A stretch of DNA of 64,000 nt from Stenotrophomonas maltophilia (GTDB lineage: Bacteria > Pseudomonadota > Gammaproteobacteria > Xanthomonadales > Xanthomonadaceae): contig NZ_CP154630.1 in the NCBI RefSeq assembly GCF_039555535.1, forward strand, positions 3,485,001 through 3,549,000, in the 5' to 3' direction. The translations under genes and the position numbers were made by a program. The notes below the pieces were generated by a model. It was not told the origin of the DNA. It ran no database searches and was given only the letters and a program-made list of their open reading frames with translations. This document shows positions 57,781 through 64,000 of this stretch, one piece after another (the first letter of the stretch is position 1; each line of letters opens with the position of its first letter).

Positions 57781-58119
57781 GCTGGTTAACTTTTCTGCTG
57801 GTTTTCTGTTTTTTCTTAAACCAGCAGACAAACCAGCAACTAAAAACCTTCCAAGTGATTGTTTAATCTCGTTTTTGTTCAAAAAATAAGCTAACTGCTG
57901 GTTTGCTGGTTAAAAAAACAGGTTTACGCTACGCGCCAACGTCTCATTTGGTCGAGAGATTTTCACTTATTCTTAACATTTTACAGTTGCAGAGAAAAAG
58001 TGAAAAAGTTAACCAGCAAACCGGCAGGAGCCTTCAAAGCCTTACGTGACAAGGGTTTTGCTGCTGGTTTGGCTGCTGGTTAACGGTTTTAGCGTTAACC
58101 AGCAGGAGCGTTAACCAGC
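57781..58119. other. Candidate replication origin with 11 GCTGGTT/AACCAGC iterons
   Basis: GCTGGTT occurs on the plus strand at 57781, 57797, 57897, 57905, 58063 and 58075, and its complement AACCAGC at 57819, 57831, 58011, 58097 and 58113. Most have the flanks CTGCTGGTTAA. At 58073-58105 a perfect 13-bp inverted repeat (arms CTGCTGGTTAACG and CGTTAACCAGCAG) encloses GTTTTAG. The interval 57730-58020 is strongly AT-rich, suitable for strand opening. It is directly upstream of an RHH protein and a P4-type helicase, as iteron origins usually are. Confidence 0.8.
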
Positions 58120-58305
58120 AGTCTTTCCTAACAAACCGATACGGCTGGATTATTTTTCGTATGGAATGGCTTTCAGGAAAGCGGAGTAACAAGCACTTGT
58201 TACCCGGTTTCTGCGGGTTGAAGAGCAAAAGCAAAAGCGGCTTGGAGCAAGAGCCGGCGGCTGCTCGCCGCCGAGTCTTGGAGAGGGGAAAGGCGGGCCT
58301 CCGGC

Positions 58306-59031
58306 CTACTCGTAGTTGAAGGAGTGGGACCAGAACCCGCATCGCCTAGGGTCGGCCAACTCGTCCCCTTCTGCCTGCCCCTCTCCTTCCGTCTGCTTTT
58401 TTCCTCGGACCAGCTCGTTTCCCACCGTCACTTTGACTTCCCTAAGCGGCAGGGAATGAAAGGTCTGGTTCATGTGAATCTGCAAAGCCGTCATCGCTGC
58501 GCACAAGGGATCAATGTCTCCCGCGCGAACCCGGATTTCATTGCTTGAAATGAGGTTGAGGCGACTCCGGATCGCGGCCAGGGCCAGTGAGCCGGCACCA
58601 CAACAACAGTCATAGACGTTACCCACGCTGGCACTGGGGTGCCGCCAGGTGAGGTTGGTGGCAAGGGCTTGAACCAGGTCCAAAAGATCGCCTGGCGTGA
58701 AAGACTGCCCCAGCCCTTCCCCGCCCTTCCTGGCCAGCAGCTCGGCATGGACCTGTCCAAGAATGTCCTCAAACGGCCTGCTTGCAGCGACTGCGTCGAA
58801 GTAAGCGGTGATGGCCGCCCCCACCTCGGGCACTGCGACGGCTCTTTCTTGCAAGGGGATAAATGCAAGCACTTTGGGGTCGATGTGAGCCACCAGCTTC
58901 ACGTGGTAAATCCCGAGTGACATCAGCGCGTGCTGAACAAACGTTTCGACTGCAACCCGCGGATTCCACGGCTTGCCATCGGTGGAAGGAATGGCGCGGA
59001 TGGCCTTCACCAGGTTGGCGACCTCATTCAT
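58306..59031 (-). CDS. Class I methyltransferase-like protein without a visible catalytic motif (second paralogue)
   Basis: A 241-residue protein. It has FTPGDLLDLVQALATNLTWR and VYDCCCGAGSLALAAIRSRL (motif I, D-x-x-x-G-A-G-S-L), then GDIDPLCAAMTALQIHMNQT, as in HsdM/N6-adenine methylases. The motif IV (N/D)PP(Y/F) expected after this is absent; the protein instead continues with a Glu/Gly-rich tail. So it may bind AdoMet without methylating DNA. Start (59031) overlaps the previous gene by 8 bp. Confidence 0.6.
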   Translation of the reverse strand: MNEVANLVKAIRAIPSTDGKPWNPRVAVETFVQHALMSLGIYHVKLVAHIDPKVLAFIPLQERAVAVPEVGAAITAYFDAVAASRPFEDILGQVHAELLARKGGEGLGQSFTPGDLLDLVQALATNLTWRHPSASVGNVYDCCCGAGSLALAAIRSRLNLISSNEIRVRAGDIDPLCAAMTALQIHMNQTFHSLPLREVKVTVGNELVRGKKQTEGEGQAEGDELADPRRCGFWSHSFNYE

Positions 59032-59812
59032 CGTTGGCCGCCCCCATGTCAGCGCCCGTCATCCGGTTGGCCTTCTCGAGCCGGATCTCCTCATCCATGG
59101 CGATGAACCGATCTCGCGAGAGAGACCAAAACACCACCCGCGTTTCCAGGTATTGAGTGATGATGTCTTTGCACTCGACCACCACGCGCCCGATGGGCAT
59201 CCGCCAGATCAACTGGTTTGACAGCAACTGAAGTGCGGTCATCGCAGCACACAACAGATCGCGGTCGTTCGCTTTCACGGTAAGCCCCCGAAGGGCCTTC
59301 GAATCCTTCCCGGCCAGTTCGTGAAGCTTCACAAGCAACAGCGTGCCGGCTCCGCAGGTGGGGTCACCCATGGGCCACTCGTCTTTTTGAGGCGCTTGAG
59401 CAAAGGCGTTCAAAGCCATCGCCAAGCCCCAGGGGGTGAAATGTTGAGCGTCGTTCTTTTTCCCTGACCACACCAACTCATTAAACAGCCGGCCCAGGAT
59501 GCATTCGAACGGCTCGAAGGTTTCCACTGCGCCGCCGTAGGCCTGGCCCGCTTCGAGGCACCAATCCTCGGACCCATCCACATCGGTCCCAAGCAGCGTC
59601 AAGTCACACCAGGCGACCAAGGGCCCATATCCCAAGGTGAACAACTCCTCGGCCTGCTTGAGAACGCAAACCTTCAGCGCAAGCGCGGTGAACTTGCGCA
59701 TCTTTTCCCGGGGCGAATCCCCGGGGATGGTTTGGACGGCCTTCAGCAACCGCTGGTAAGCCGCATCGCGGGGTGAGGTCGGCTTTGCCTTCTTCGAAGT
59801 GGGCTTACTCAT
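59024..59812 (-). CDS. Class I methyltransferase-like protein without a visible catalytic motif (first paralogue)
   Basis: A 262-residue protein from the ATG at 59812. HFTPWGLAMALNAFAQAPQK, then PMGDPTCGAGTLLLVKLHEL (motif I) and NDRDLLCAAMTALQLLSNQL align with the same blocks of its downstream neighbour. Again there is no (N/D)PP(Y/F) motif. Instead the strand is followed by MPIGRVVVECKDIITQYLET. The pair most likely arose by duplication and diverged. The start overlaps the Dam stop by 8 bp, and a 29-bp repeat marks both junctions. Confidence 0.6.
   Translation of the reverse strand: MSKPTSKKAKPTSPRDAAYQRLLKAVQTIPGDSPREKMRKFTALALKVCVLKQAEELFTLGYGPLVAWCDLTLLGTDVDGSEDWCLEAGQAYGGAVETFEPFECILGRLFNELVWSGKKNDAQHFTPWGLAMALNAFAQAPQKDEWPMGDPTCGAGTLLLVKLHELAGKDSKALRGLTVKANDRDLLCAAMTALQLLSNQLIWRMPIGRVVVECKDIITQYLETRVVFWSLSRDRFIAMDEEIRLEKANRMTGADMGAANDE
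59029..59057. repeat. Junction repeat, copy 1
   Basis: CATCGTTGGCCGCCCCCATG and the following TCAGCGCCC (28 of 29 bases equal to 59810-59838). It covers the end of one methylase-type gene and the start of the next. Confidence 0.75.
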
Positions 59813-60458
59813 CGTTGGCCGCCCCCACGTCAGCGCCCAACACCCGGCCCACGCGGGCCATGTCAAAGTAGCTTCCGCGAATCAGGCCAGACTCCACTCC
59901 CCGCTTGAGCCTGCGCGCGGCTTCAGCACCGTAGCCGATGAACACCGATCCCGCCGGGCAACTCGTGCCCAGGGTCCCATCCGGGCGGCAGAACGACAGA
60001 CGCCCCTTCGTGAACACCACCGCTGAAACGCTGGGGTGGTTGAGCACCGACTCCTGCATCCAGCTCGTTTCCATCCGCGCCAGCACAAGGGCAATCCCGT
60101 TGCCATGCTCTGCGGCCTTCTCCATCCAGCGGTGCTGCGAGGTCGAGCTGTTCTTGTGCCCACCGTAAGGCGGATTCATCCACACGAATGCCGATTTCGG
60201 CCAGGGCGTCTTGAGCCCGTCGTCGCTGGGCTTCAGCATCCGGGTGGCCGTGCGCCAGGGCATGCCCTGCTCCGGGGTGCAGGGATCCAGGTCAAACGGA
60301 CCCAGGCCGTGGACGATCTTCGGCGGGGTGAGCCAAGTCTCGGTCGTAATGCCTTCCGGTGCCCGGTCGTAACCCACGTTGTGGGCGACGGCGAGCGAAA
60401 GCTTGGTCTGCTTGGGCTTCTTCGGCTTGGTGGTGAGGGGGCGAGCAACAGCGTTCAT
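59805..60458 (-). CDS. Dam-type DNA N6-adenine methyltransferase
   Basis: A 217-residue protein from the ATG at 60458 with GGAGATTTCCC upstream. TTETWLTPPKIVHGLGPFDL, then DPCTPEQGM and FVWMNPPYGG (catalytic NPPY, motif IV) match the phage N6-adenine-methyltransferase family (PF05869). VFTKGRLSFCRPDG and AGSVFIGYG follow as in the family. It methylates adenine in its target, protecting the element or regulating replication. Leads an overlap chain of three methylase-type genes upstream of the origin. Confidence 0.88.
   Translation of the reverse strand: MNAVARPLTTKPKKPKQTKLSLAVAHNVGYDRAPEGITTETWLTPPKIVHGLGPFDLDPCTPEQGMPWRTATRMLKPSDDGLKTPWPKSAFVWMNPPYGGHKNSSTSQHRWMEKAAEHGNGIALVLARMETSWMQESVLNHPSVSAVVFTKGRLSFCRPDGTLGTSCPAGSVFIGYGAEAARRLKRGVESGLIRGSYFDMARVGRVLGADVGAANDE
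59810..59838. repeat. Junction repeat, copy 2
   Basis: Same 29 bp as at 59029-59057 with one mismatch (CACG for CATG). It encodes the GAANDE-type C-terminus of the upstream gene and overlaps the next start, pointing to duplication of a gene together with its overlap. Confidence 0.75.
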
Positions 60459-60580
60459 GGGAAATCTCCAGGGTTGAGGGGTTTTTGGGCAAAGCTCCGC
60501 CAGCACGGCTGGTCGGCCGCGTTTCGCGAAAAGGGTTGAGGGGGTTGGGCCTAGGCCCGGGTTACCGCTGCGCTGCTGGC

Positions 60581-60829
60581 TTAGCCGTTGGCGGCGTCGG
60601 CCACGTCCAGGAAGCTGTCCAGCGTTGCCAGCTGCAGGGTGAGCACCCGGGCGGGGTGGAGGCCGCGCATGTCGCGGTTGGGCACGATGACCGACGTGCT
60701 GGTGTCAGCGGCGAGCTGGGTCAGGGCCTGAGGCAAGGCGTCGGCCAGGGCGTCGATGAGGACCTGCGGTGTCAGGGTGGAGAAGTGGGTCGAGAGCGAG
60801 GGGTCGAGCGAGAGGATGAGCGGCTGCAT
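60581..60829 (-). CDS. Small hypothetical protein
   Basis: An 82-residue helical protein (ATG 60829) with PQVLIDALADALPQALTQLA, then IVPNRDMRGLHPARVLTLQL. It is not basic enough to be an obvious DNA binder. No family is recognised. It lies between the Dam-type gene and the terminator of the right-hand operon. Confidence 0.55.
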   Translation of the reverse strand: MQPLILSLDPSLSTHFSTLTPQVLIDALADALPQALTQLAADTSTSVIVPNRDMRGLHPARVLTLQLATLDSFLDVADAANG

Positions 60830-60925
60830 GGCGGTGTCTGTGTCGATTGGTGTGGCGCCAGCCTATCGATCAGGACATGGGAATCGGGCCCAAAAGGGGC
60901 GCTTGCCCCTTTCCCGTGCGGACAC

Positions 60926-60954
60926 AAAAAAGCCCCAAGGGCGACCTGGGGCTT
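60926..60954 (-). terminator. Rho-independent terminator
   Basis: GCCCCA and TGGGGC arms around AGGGCGACC, followed on the minus strand by TTTTTT. It ends the right-hand operon (62782 to 61054). Immediately to the right is a GCGGCGGAAGCCGCGGCC hairpin like the spacer of the dispersed repeats. Confidence 0.75.
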
Positions 60955-61053
60955 GAGCGGGTGAACAAGGCTGCGGCGGAAGCCGCGGCCTCCCTGCCTT
61001 TTCTTCCAAGACCGAGCCGGCGGGTAGCCGGCGAGAAATGCTCCAGCCTCCGG

Positions 61054-61983
61054 TCAGAACGGGCACGGCTTGCGAGCCTGACCTGTGGCAGCCGGCAGGG
61101 TCAAATCGAACAACGCCTCGCGAACCTCGGACTGAAGCATCTGCACGTCGCGCTCCTCTCCCCTCCACATGTCCAGCATTGCCGCCTGGACGGCTTGGGC
61201 GGTTGGGCTTTCCTCTTGAGCAACCGCCTCACGGGCTTTTCGGATGTCTTGCTCCACCCGGGTTAGGAGCTGGGCCAGCTCGCCCTGGGCGCTTTCCAGC
61301 AGCTCCTTGTAGCGTCCCGCGCAATCCTTTTTCAGCGCCTCGTCCGCCCAGGGCAGCGTGAACGCTTCGGGCAGCGTGGCTTCCTTTTGCATGAACATCA
61401 CCACGCCCCGCTCGTCCTGCTGGAGCGCCCCACGCGCGCCACGCAGCAGCGCTGCAAGTGCAACCCTCTCCTCTTCACTGAGGTGGGAAAGGTCCAGCGT
61501 TGACACCTTGCCGTCCACCAGCCCCAGGCGGATCTGGGTTTTTTTGACCACTTGGAACGTCGCCGCTGGCCTTTTGACGGTTGCCCCAAGCAAGTCCTCA
61601 TCGCGCCGAGACTCACGCCAGCGGCGAACCTTGGGGGCGCCCCTCACCCCTTCTGCCCATTCCAGAAGTCGGGGCAGGCCAATGGCCGCATGCTTGCCAT
61701 CGTCTGCAAGCAACGGACCTGTTTCGCTGTCCATCGTTGCGAGAACCCGGAAAACCTTTTGGTTGATTCCCAGAAGTCCAGCGGCCTGCGCCGATGTCCA
61801 CGGCGGGCTCAACTCCACCTTCGTTTTCGCCTTGGCCGCTTTCGCCTCTTGGTCAATGTCGTTCTTCAGACGCTTCCAGGAGACGCCCTCGCCGGCCAGG
61901 AACGCCGGGTGCTTTTGGCCCCAGGTTTTTCTGTAGCGTTTTAACAGCTGTGTTTCCGCTTCCTGCTTGGAATCAAGGGACAT
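61054..61983 (-). CDS. Hypothetical protein with HTH-type segment and coiled coil
   Basis: A 309-residue protein from the ATG at 61983. WTSAQAAGLLGINQKVFRVL reads as a MerR/AlpA-like helix-turn-helix near residues 62-80, then a charged domain (RRWRESRRDEDLLGATVKRP). The C-terminal 120 residues are an alpha-helical coiled coil (RYKELLESAQGELAQLLTRV). It may bind DNA as a terminase-small-subunit- or excisionase-like protein. Same direction as the next two genes. Confidence 0.6.
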   Translation of the reverse strand: MSLDSKQEAETQLLKRYRKTWGQKHPAFLAGEGVSWKRLKNDIDQEAKAAKAKTKVELSPPWTSAQAAGLLGINQKVFRVLATMDSETGPLLADDGKHAAIGLPRLLEWAEGVRGAPKVRRWRESRRDEDLLGATVKRPAATFQVVKKTQIRLGLVDGKVSTLDLSHLSEEERVALAALLRGARGALQQDERGVVMFMQKEATLPEAFTLPWADEALKKDCAGRYKELLESAQGELAQLLTRVEQDIRKAREAVAQEESPTAQAVQAAMLDMWRGEERDVQMLQSEVREALFDLTLPAATGQARKPCPF

Positions 61984-62020
61984 GGGTTTGCCGCACGGGT
62001 GGAATGACGATGGTAGCCGG

Positions 62021-62782
62021 TCAGAACCGGAACGGTGTGCGAGTGATTGGGTCCGCCGCGGGCGGCAGGCCGTCGTCCAAGCCTTGCGCACGGGCTTGGT
62101 TCCGGACCGCCCTCCACGCCGCCTGGAACGCGGATTGTGCCGCCTCCATTGCGTCATCGAATGGCTCGCGCGCCGCGACGCTGGTCCAAGGCTCCAGCAG
62201 CGCCTCGGCCAGGGGGGCCTCCCAGAGTTCGCCCTCGGCCAGGGCGCGATCCAGGGTGTCCTCGTCCACGGTGAGCACGTGCCCGGCAATGAGCCCTCCC
62301 ACCACCGCCCATGGGTGGGGAATGGCCCAACCTTCATGGGACGTGATCAACGCAGCAAAGCGCCCGGCGTTCTTGCGCAGCTTTTCCAATGCCACCTTGG
62401 CCTCGTGGATCTGCCGCTCCAGCTCCAGCTCTCGCTGCTGTTGGCTCAAGCGCTCCAGCTCAGCGGTCAGCCGACGCTCTTTCGCTGACCTGCCCTGACG
62501 CCCATCCTTCCAAGCCACCAGTTCGTCGTAGTCGTATTTCACACGCTGGTTGGGGCCATTGACGGCGCTGCCGGTGGCCTTCTGAAAGCGGGGCCCGGTG
62601 GGCGGGGTGCGTCGCCTCCACTCGCCCAGCGTGTCGGCATGGATGCCCAAGAACCACGCGGCGGCCTTGGCGGACACCAACCCGCCTCCAGCGCTCTTCG
62701 CCCGGGCCAACTCTGCGTTCCAAGAGGCTTCCGCTTTGGCTTGGAACGCCTCTTCTGTGCGAACGGGCTCAATCCTCGTCAT
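62021..62782 (-). CDS. HTH/coiled-coil protein, possible excisionase or terminase small subunit-like
   Basis: A 253-residue protein from the ATG at 62782, overlapping the integrase stop by 14 bp. GLVSAKAAAWFLGIHADTLG, then EWRRRTPPTGPRF reads as a winged HTH (helix, turn, helix, W-R-R wing) found in excisionases and small terminase subunits. A long coiled coil (AELERLSQQQRELELERQIH) follows and then a domain ending in a hydrophobic/Pro tail. Coupling to an integrase favours an excision or integration accessory role. Confidence 0.65.
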   Translation of the reverse strand: MTRIEPVRTEEAFQAKAEASWNAELARAKSAGGGLVSAKAAAWFLGIHADTLGEWRRRTPPTGPRFQKATGSAVNGPNQRVKYDYDELVAWKDGRQGRSAKERRLTAELERLSQQQRELELERQIHEAKVALEKLRKNAGRFAALITSHEGWAIPHPWAVVGGLIAGHVLTVDEDTLDRALAEGELWEAPLAEALLEPWTSVAAREPFDDAMEAAQSAFQAAWRAVRNQARAQGLDDGLPPAADPITRTPFRF

Positions 62783-63992
62783 CGAGCGCCACCTTCTGGT
62801 TGCGTGCTGCAAAAATCGTCACTGGCGGGTCGTTGACCTCATCCAGCCGCGGCTTGTCCGTGCCCTTCCAGCGGTTCCAGACCCGGGGACTGCTCGCCAT
62901 CATGTGCTCTTCCACCACGGCAAACGCTTGACGCAGGACCGACCACTCCTGCTCGGTGTAGATCGCGTCGGTGGCCGCGGAATCCTTGTCCTTGATCCGG
63001 TGGTGAAGCATCTGCGACACGACCCGGGCCTTGGTGCCGTGAATCCGTTCGGCATAGCGCCCCAAAGTGCGACGCAAGTCGTGGGGGGTCAGGCCGATGT
63101 CCACCTCCTCGCGCAGATCGATCAGCCCAGCGTCGCGACGCACGTTGGCGATGATGGATTTGCTGTCGGAGTAATGACCCGTTTTGCTGCGCCCGGACCT
63201 TGCCGGAAAGACGAACCGGGTTCGATCCAACGCGTGCTCAGCGTCAGCCACCGCCGCCTCCAAGGCGTCGATCAGTCGCCGTTGTCCACCCCGTTTGCTC
63301 GCGGCGCTCAGCGCGGCCTTGGCGGCCTCCAATCCCTGCTTGGCCCCCGTATCGTCCACGCGCTCGCTGAAGCGCCGCCGCAGGACGCGCTCGGCAAAGT
63401 AGGTGACGGGCAAGAACCGCTGCTCTTTGTTCTTGGTCTCGAAAAGGTAGACCTGGCTGCCCGCCCGCTTGGTGGTCGGGTTGATGTCCTCAGGACCCGC
63501 CAGCCAGACCCAGGACACCATTTCCTGCGACAACTCTCCGGCGGTGCAGCGGTCATACCACCGCAACGGAGCCGCCTCGCTGCGCCGTGTCCCCCAAAGC
63601 AAAGTCAGCAGCAGGTAGTCCGCCCCGGCCGCGTTGCGCCCGCCTTGTTCGTCCCGCCGTGCTGCAATGGCTTTGAGGACCTTGGGCAGGGTTTTGTCGT
63701 TCAGGGGATTGCGAACCTCGGCCCGGCTGTAATGGTTTCGCAGCTCGTGTGCTTCTCGGAGCATGTCCCGGGTATGGATGACCACCAGCGGGTTGTAGAA
63801 CTGGCGTTGGGGCCGGCCAAAGCGATGATCGCGGGCTCTTTCCTCTTCGATGAGGAAGTCGACCGCTCGCCTGGCATCTGAAAACGTGTGTTCCGTTGAA
63901 CTCAACCCTGCAGCTCGCACACGCTGGATGTATTTGCCGGTGATGCCCAACGCTTCCAGCTGGGACACGGTGAGCTTCGCCCAATCCGCCAC
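62769..63992 (-). CDS. int: Tyrosine recombinase (integrase), N-terminus possibly beyond the edge
   Basis: At least 407 residues from a GTG at 63992. The open frame reaches the window edge, so the true start could be further right. The catalytic domain has LLWGTRRSEAAPLRW (first Arg), a Lys-containing beta hairpin region, GLTPHDLRRTLGRYAERIHG (His-x-x-Arg), HHRIKDKD and DAIYTEQ (nucleophilic Tyr). All five expected catalytic positions appear kept. An insertion of ~60 residues between the first Arg and HxxR (around AALSAASKRGGQRRLIDALE) makes it longer than lambda-type integrases. Integrates or resolves the element. Confidence 0.85.
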   Translation of the reverse strand: MADWAKLTVSQLEALGITGKYIQRVRAAGLSSTEHTFSDARRAVDFLIEEERARDHRFGRPQRQFYNPLVVIHTRDMLREAHELRNHYSRAEVRNPLNDKTLPKVLKAIAARRDEQGGRNAAGADYLLLTLLWGTRRSEAAPLRWYDRCTAGELSQEMVSWVWLAGPEDINPTTKRAGSQVYLFETKNKEQRFLPVTYFAERVLRRRFSERVDDTGAKQGLEAAKAALSAASKRGGQRRLIDALEAAVADAEHALDRTRFVFPARSGRSKTGHYSDSKSIIANVRRDAGLIDLREEVDIGLTPHDLRRTLGRYAERIHGTKARVVSQMLHHRIKDKDSAATDAIYTEQEWSVLRQAFAVVEEHMMASSPRVWNRWKGTDKPRLDEVNDPPVTIFAARNQKVALDDED

Positions 63993-64000
63993 CTCCGCCA

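Noticed and set aside
57781..58119. CRISPR array interpretation of the GCTGGTT repeats
   Set aside because: Repeats are only 7-13 bp, in both orientations and unevenly spaced, with no cas genes. An iteron origin fits better.
1..64000. tRNA or rRNA genes
   Set aside because: I looked for T-loop (GGTTCRANYCC) and CCA-type ends and rRNA motifs and found none that could be supported.

Overview
The window is dense, GC-rich (roughly 60-65%) bacterial DNA with short intergenic gaps and many genes joined by 1-17 bp overlaps. The gene content (SCPU-type chaperone-usher pilus, UmuDC, H-NS with the C-terminal TW-G-GR-P motif, ArdC, a P4-type helicase, type III restriction) points to a Pseudomonadota host. 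A Xanthomonadaceae-like or Burkholderiales-like host seems most likely, but no rRNA, tRNA or core housekeeping gene is present to fix it. ParA, a P4/D5-type replication helicase beside an iteron cluster, ArdC, an H-NS homologue, a tyrosine integrase and likely conjugation-envelope genes make this a large plasmid or plasmid-like integrative element carrying a heavy load of defence and adhesion cargo.

Layout. 1-3.85 kb: leftward operon of membrane and envelope proteins that resemble conjugation accessory proteins, headed by a small DNA-binding-type protein. 3.85-4.84 kb: non-coding control region with inverted repeats and four direct TTTTAGTCAA boxes. 4.8-9.9 kb: HNH protein, degenerate DnaQ-like protein and small unknown genes in leftward cassettes, each behind a copy of the same dispersed promoter/spacer repeat. 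9.9-13.1 kb: ParA-led three-gene operon and a small membrane/ankyrin-like operon. 13.2-15.1 kb: a type IV prepilin fused to a Cys-rich tip. 15.2-22.4 kb: Mrr-type endonuclease with a divergent membrane protein, lipoprotein/exported genes, and an XRE regulator followed by a PrrC/RloC-like ATPase. 22.4-25.4 kb: two more small-gene cassettes with the repeat promoter, then H-NS. 25.7-29.5 kb: HEPN-like, HNH_2 and zinc-ribbon proteins.

29.5-33 kb: minimal SCPU pilin-chaperone-usher operon. 33.2-39 kb: HNH and PD-(D/E)XK-like nucleases, an SRAP (YedK/HMCES-like) protein and two decayed genes, a small exported operon and a HEPN-like protein. 39.2-41.2 kb: umuD and umuC separated by an antisense gene. 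41.2-49 kb: type III restriction-modification (mod-res) followed by an OLD nuclease, preceded by a three-gene operon with a membrane-anchored nuclease. 49.4-53.8 kb: multi-helix-turn-helix proteins with an internal 228-bp duplication, envelope proteins and a large ankyrin protein. 54-60.8 kb: replication and antirestriction block: ardC, P4-type helicase, ribbon-helix-helix protein, an 11-copy GCTGGTT iteron region (candidate oriV), two methyltransferase-like proteins without a visible catalytic motif, and a Dam-type adenine methylase. 61-64 kb: two HTH/coiled-coil proteins and a tyrosine recombinase at the right edge.

The genes fit an element that replicates (helicase and iterons), partitions (ParA operon), silences itself (H-NS), blocks host restriction (ArdC, methylases), defends its host (Mrr, type III RM plus OLD, AAA_13 ATPase, HEPN proteins, anchored nuclease) and carries damage tolerance (UmuDC, SRAP) and surface adhesion. 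The strongest candidates for undescribed biology are the 41.2-49 kb nuclease cluster, the XRE/AAA_13 pair, the shared promoter-module cassettes and the twin motif-less methylase-like proteins next to the candidate origin.
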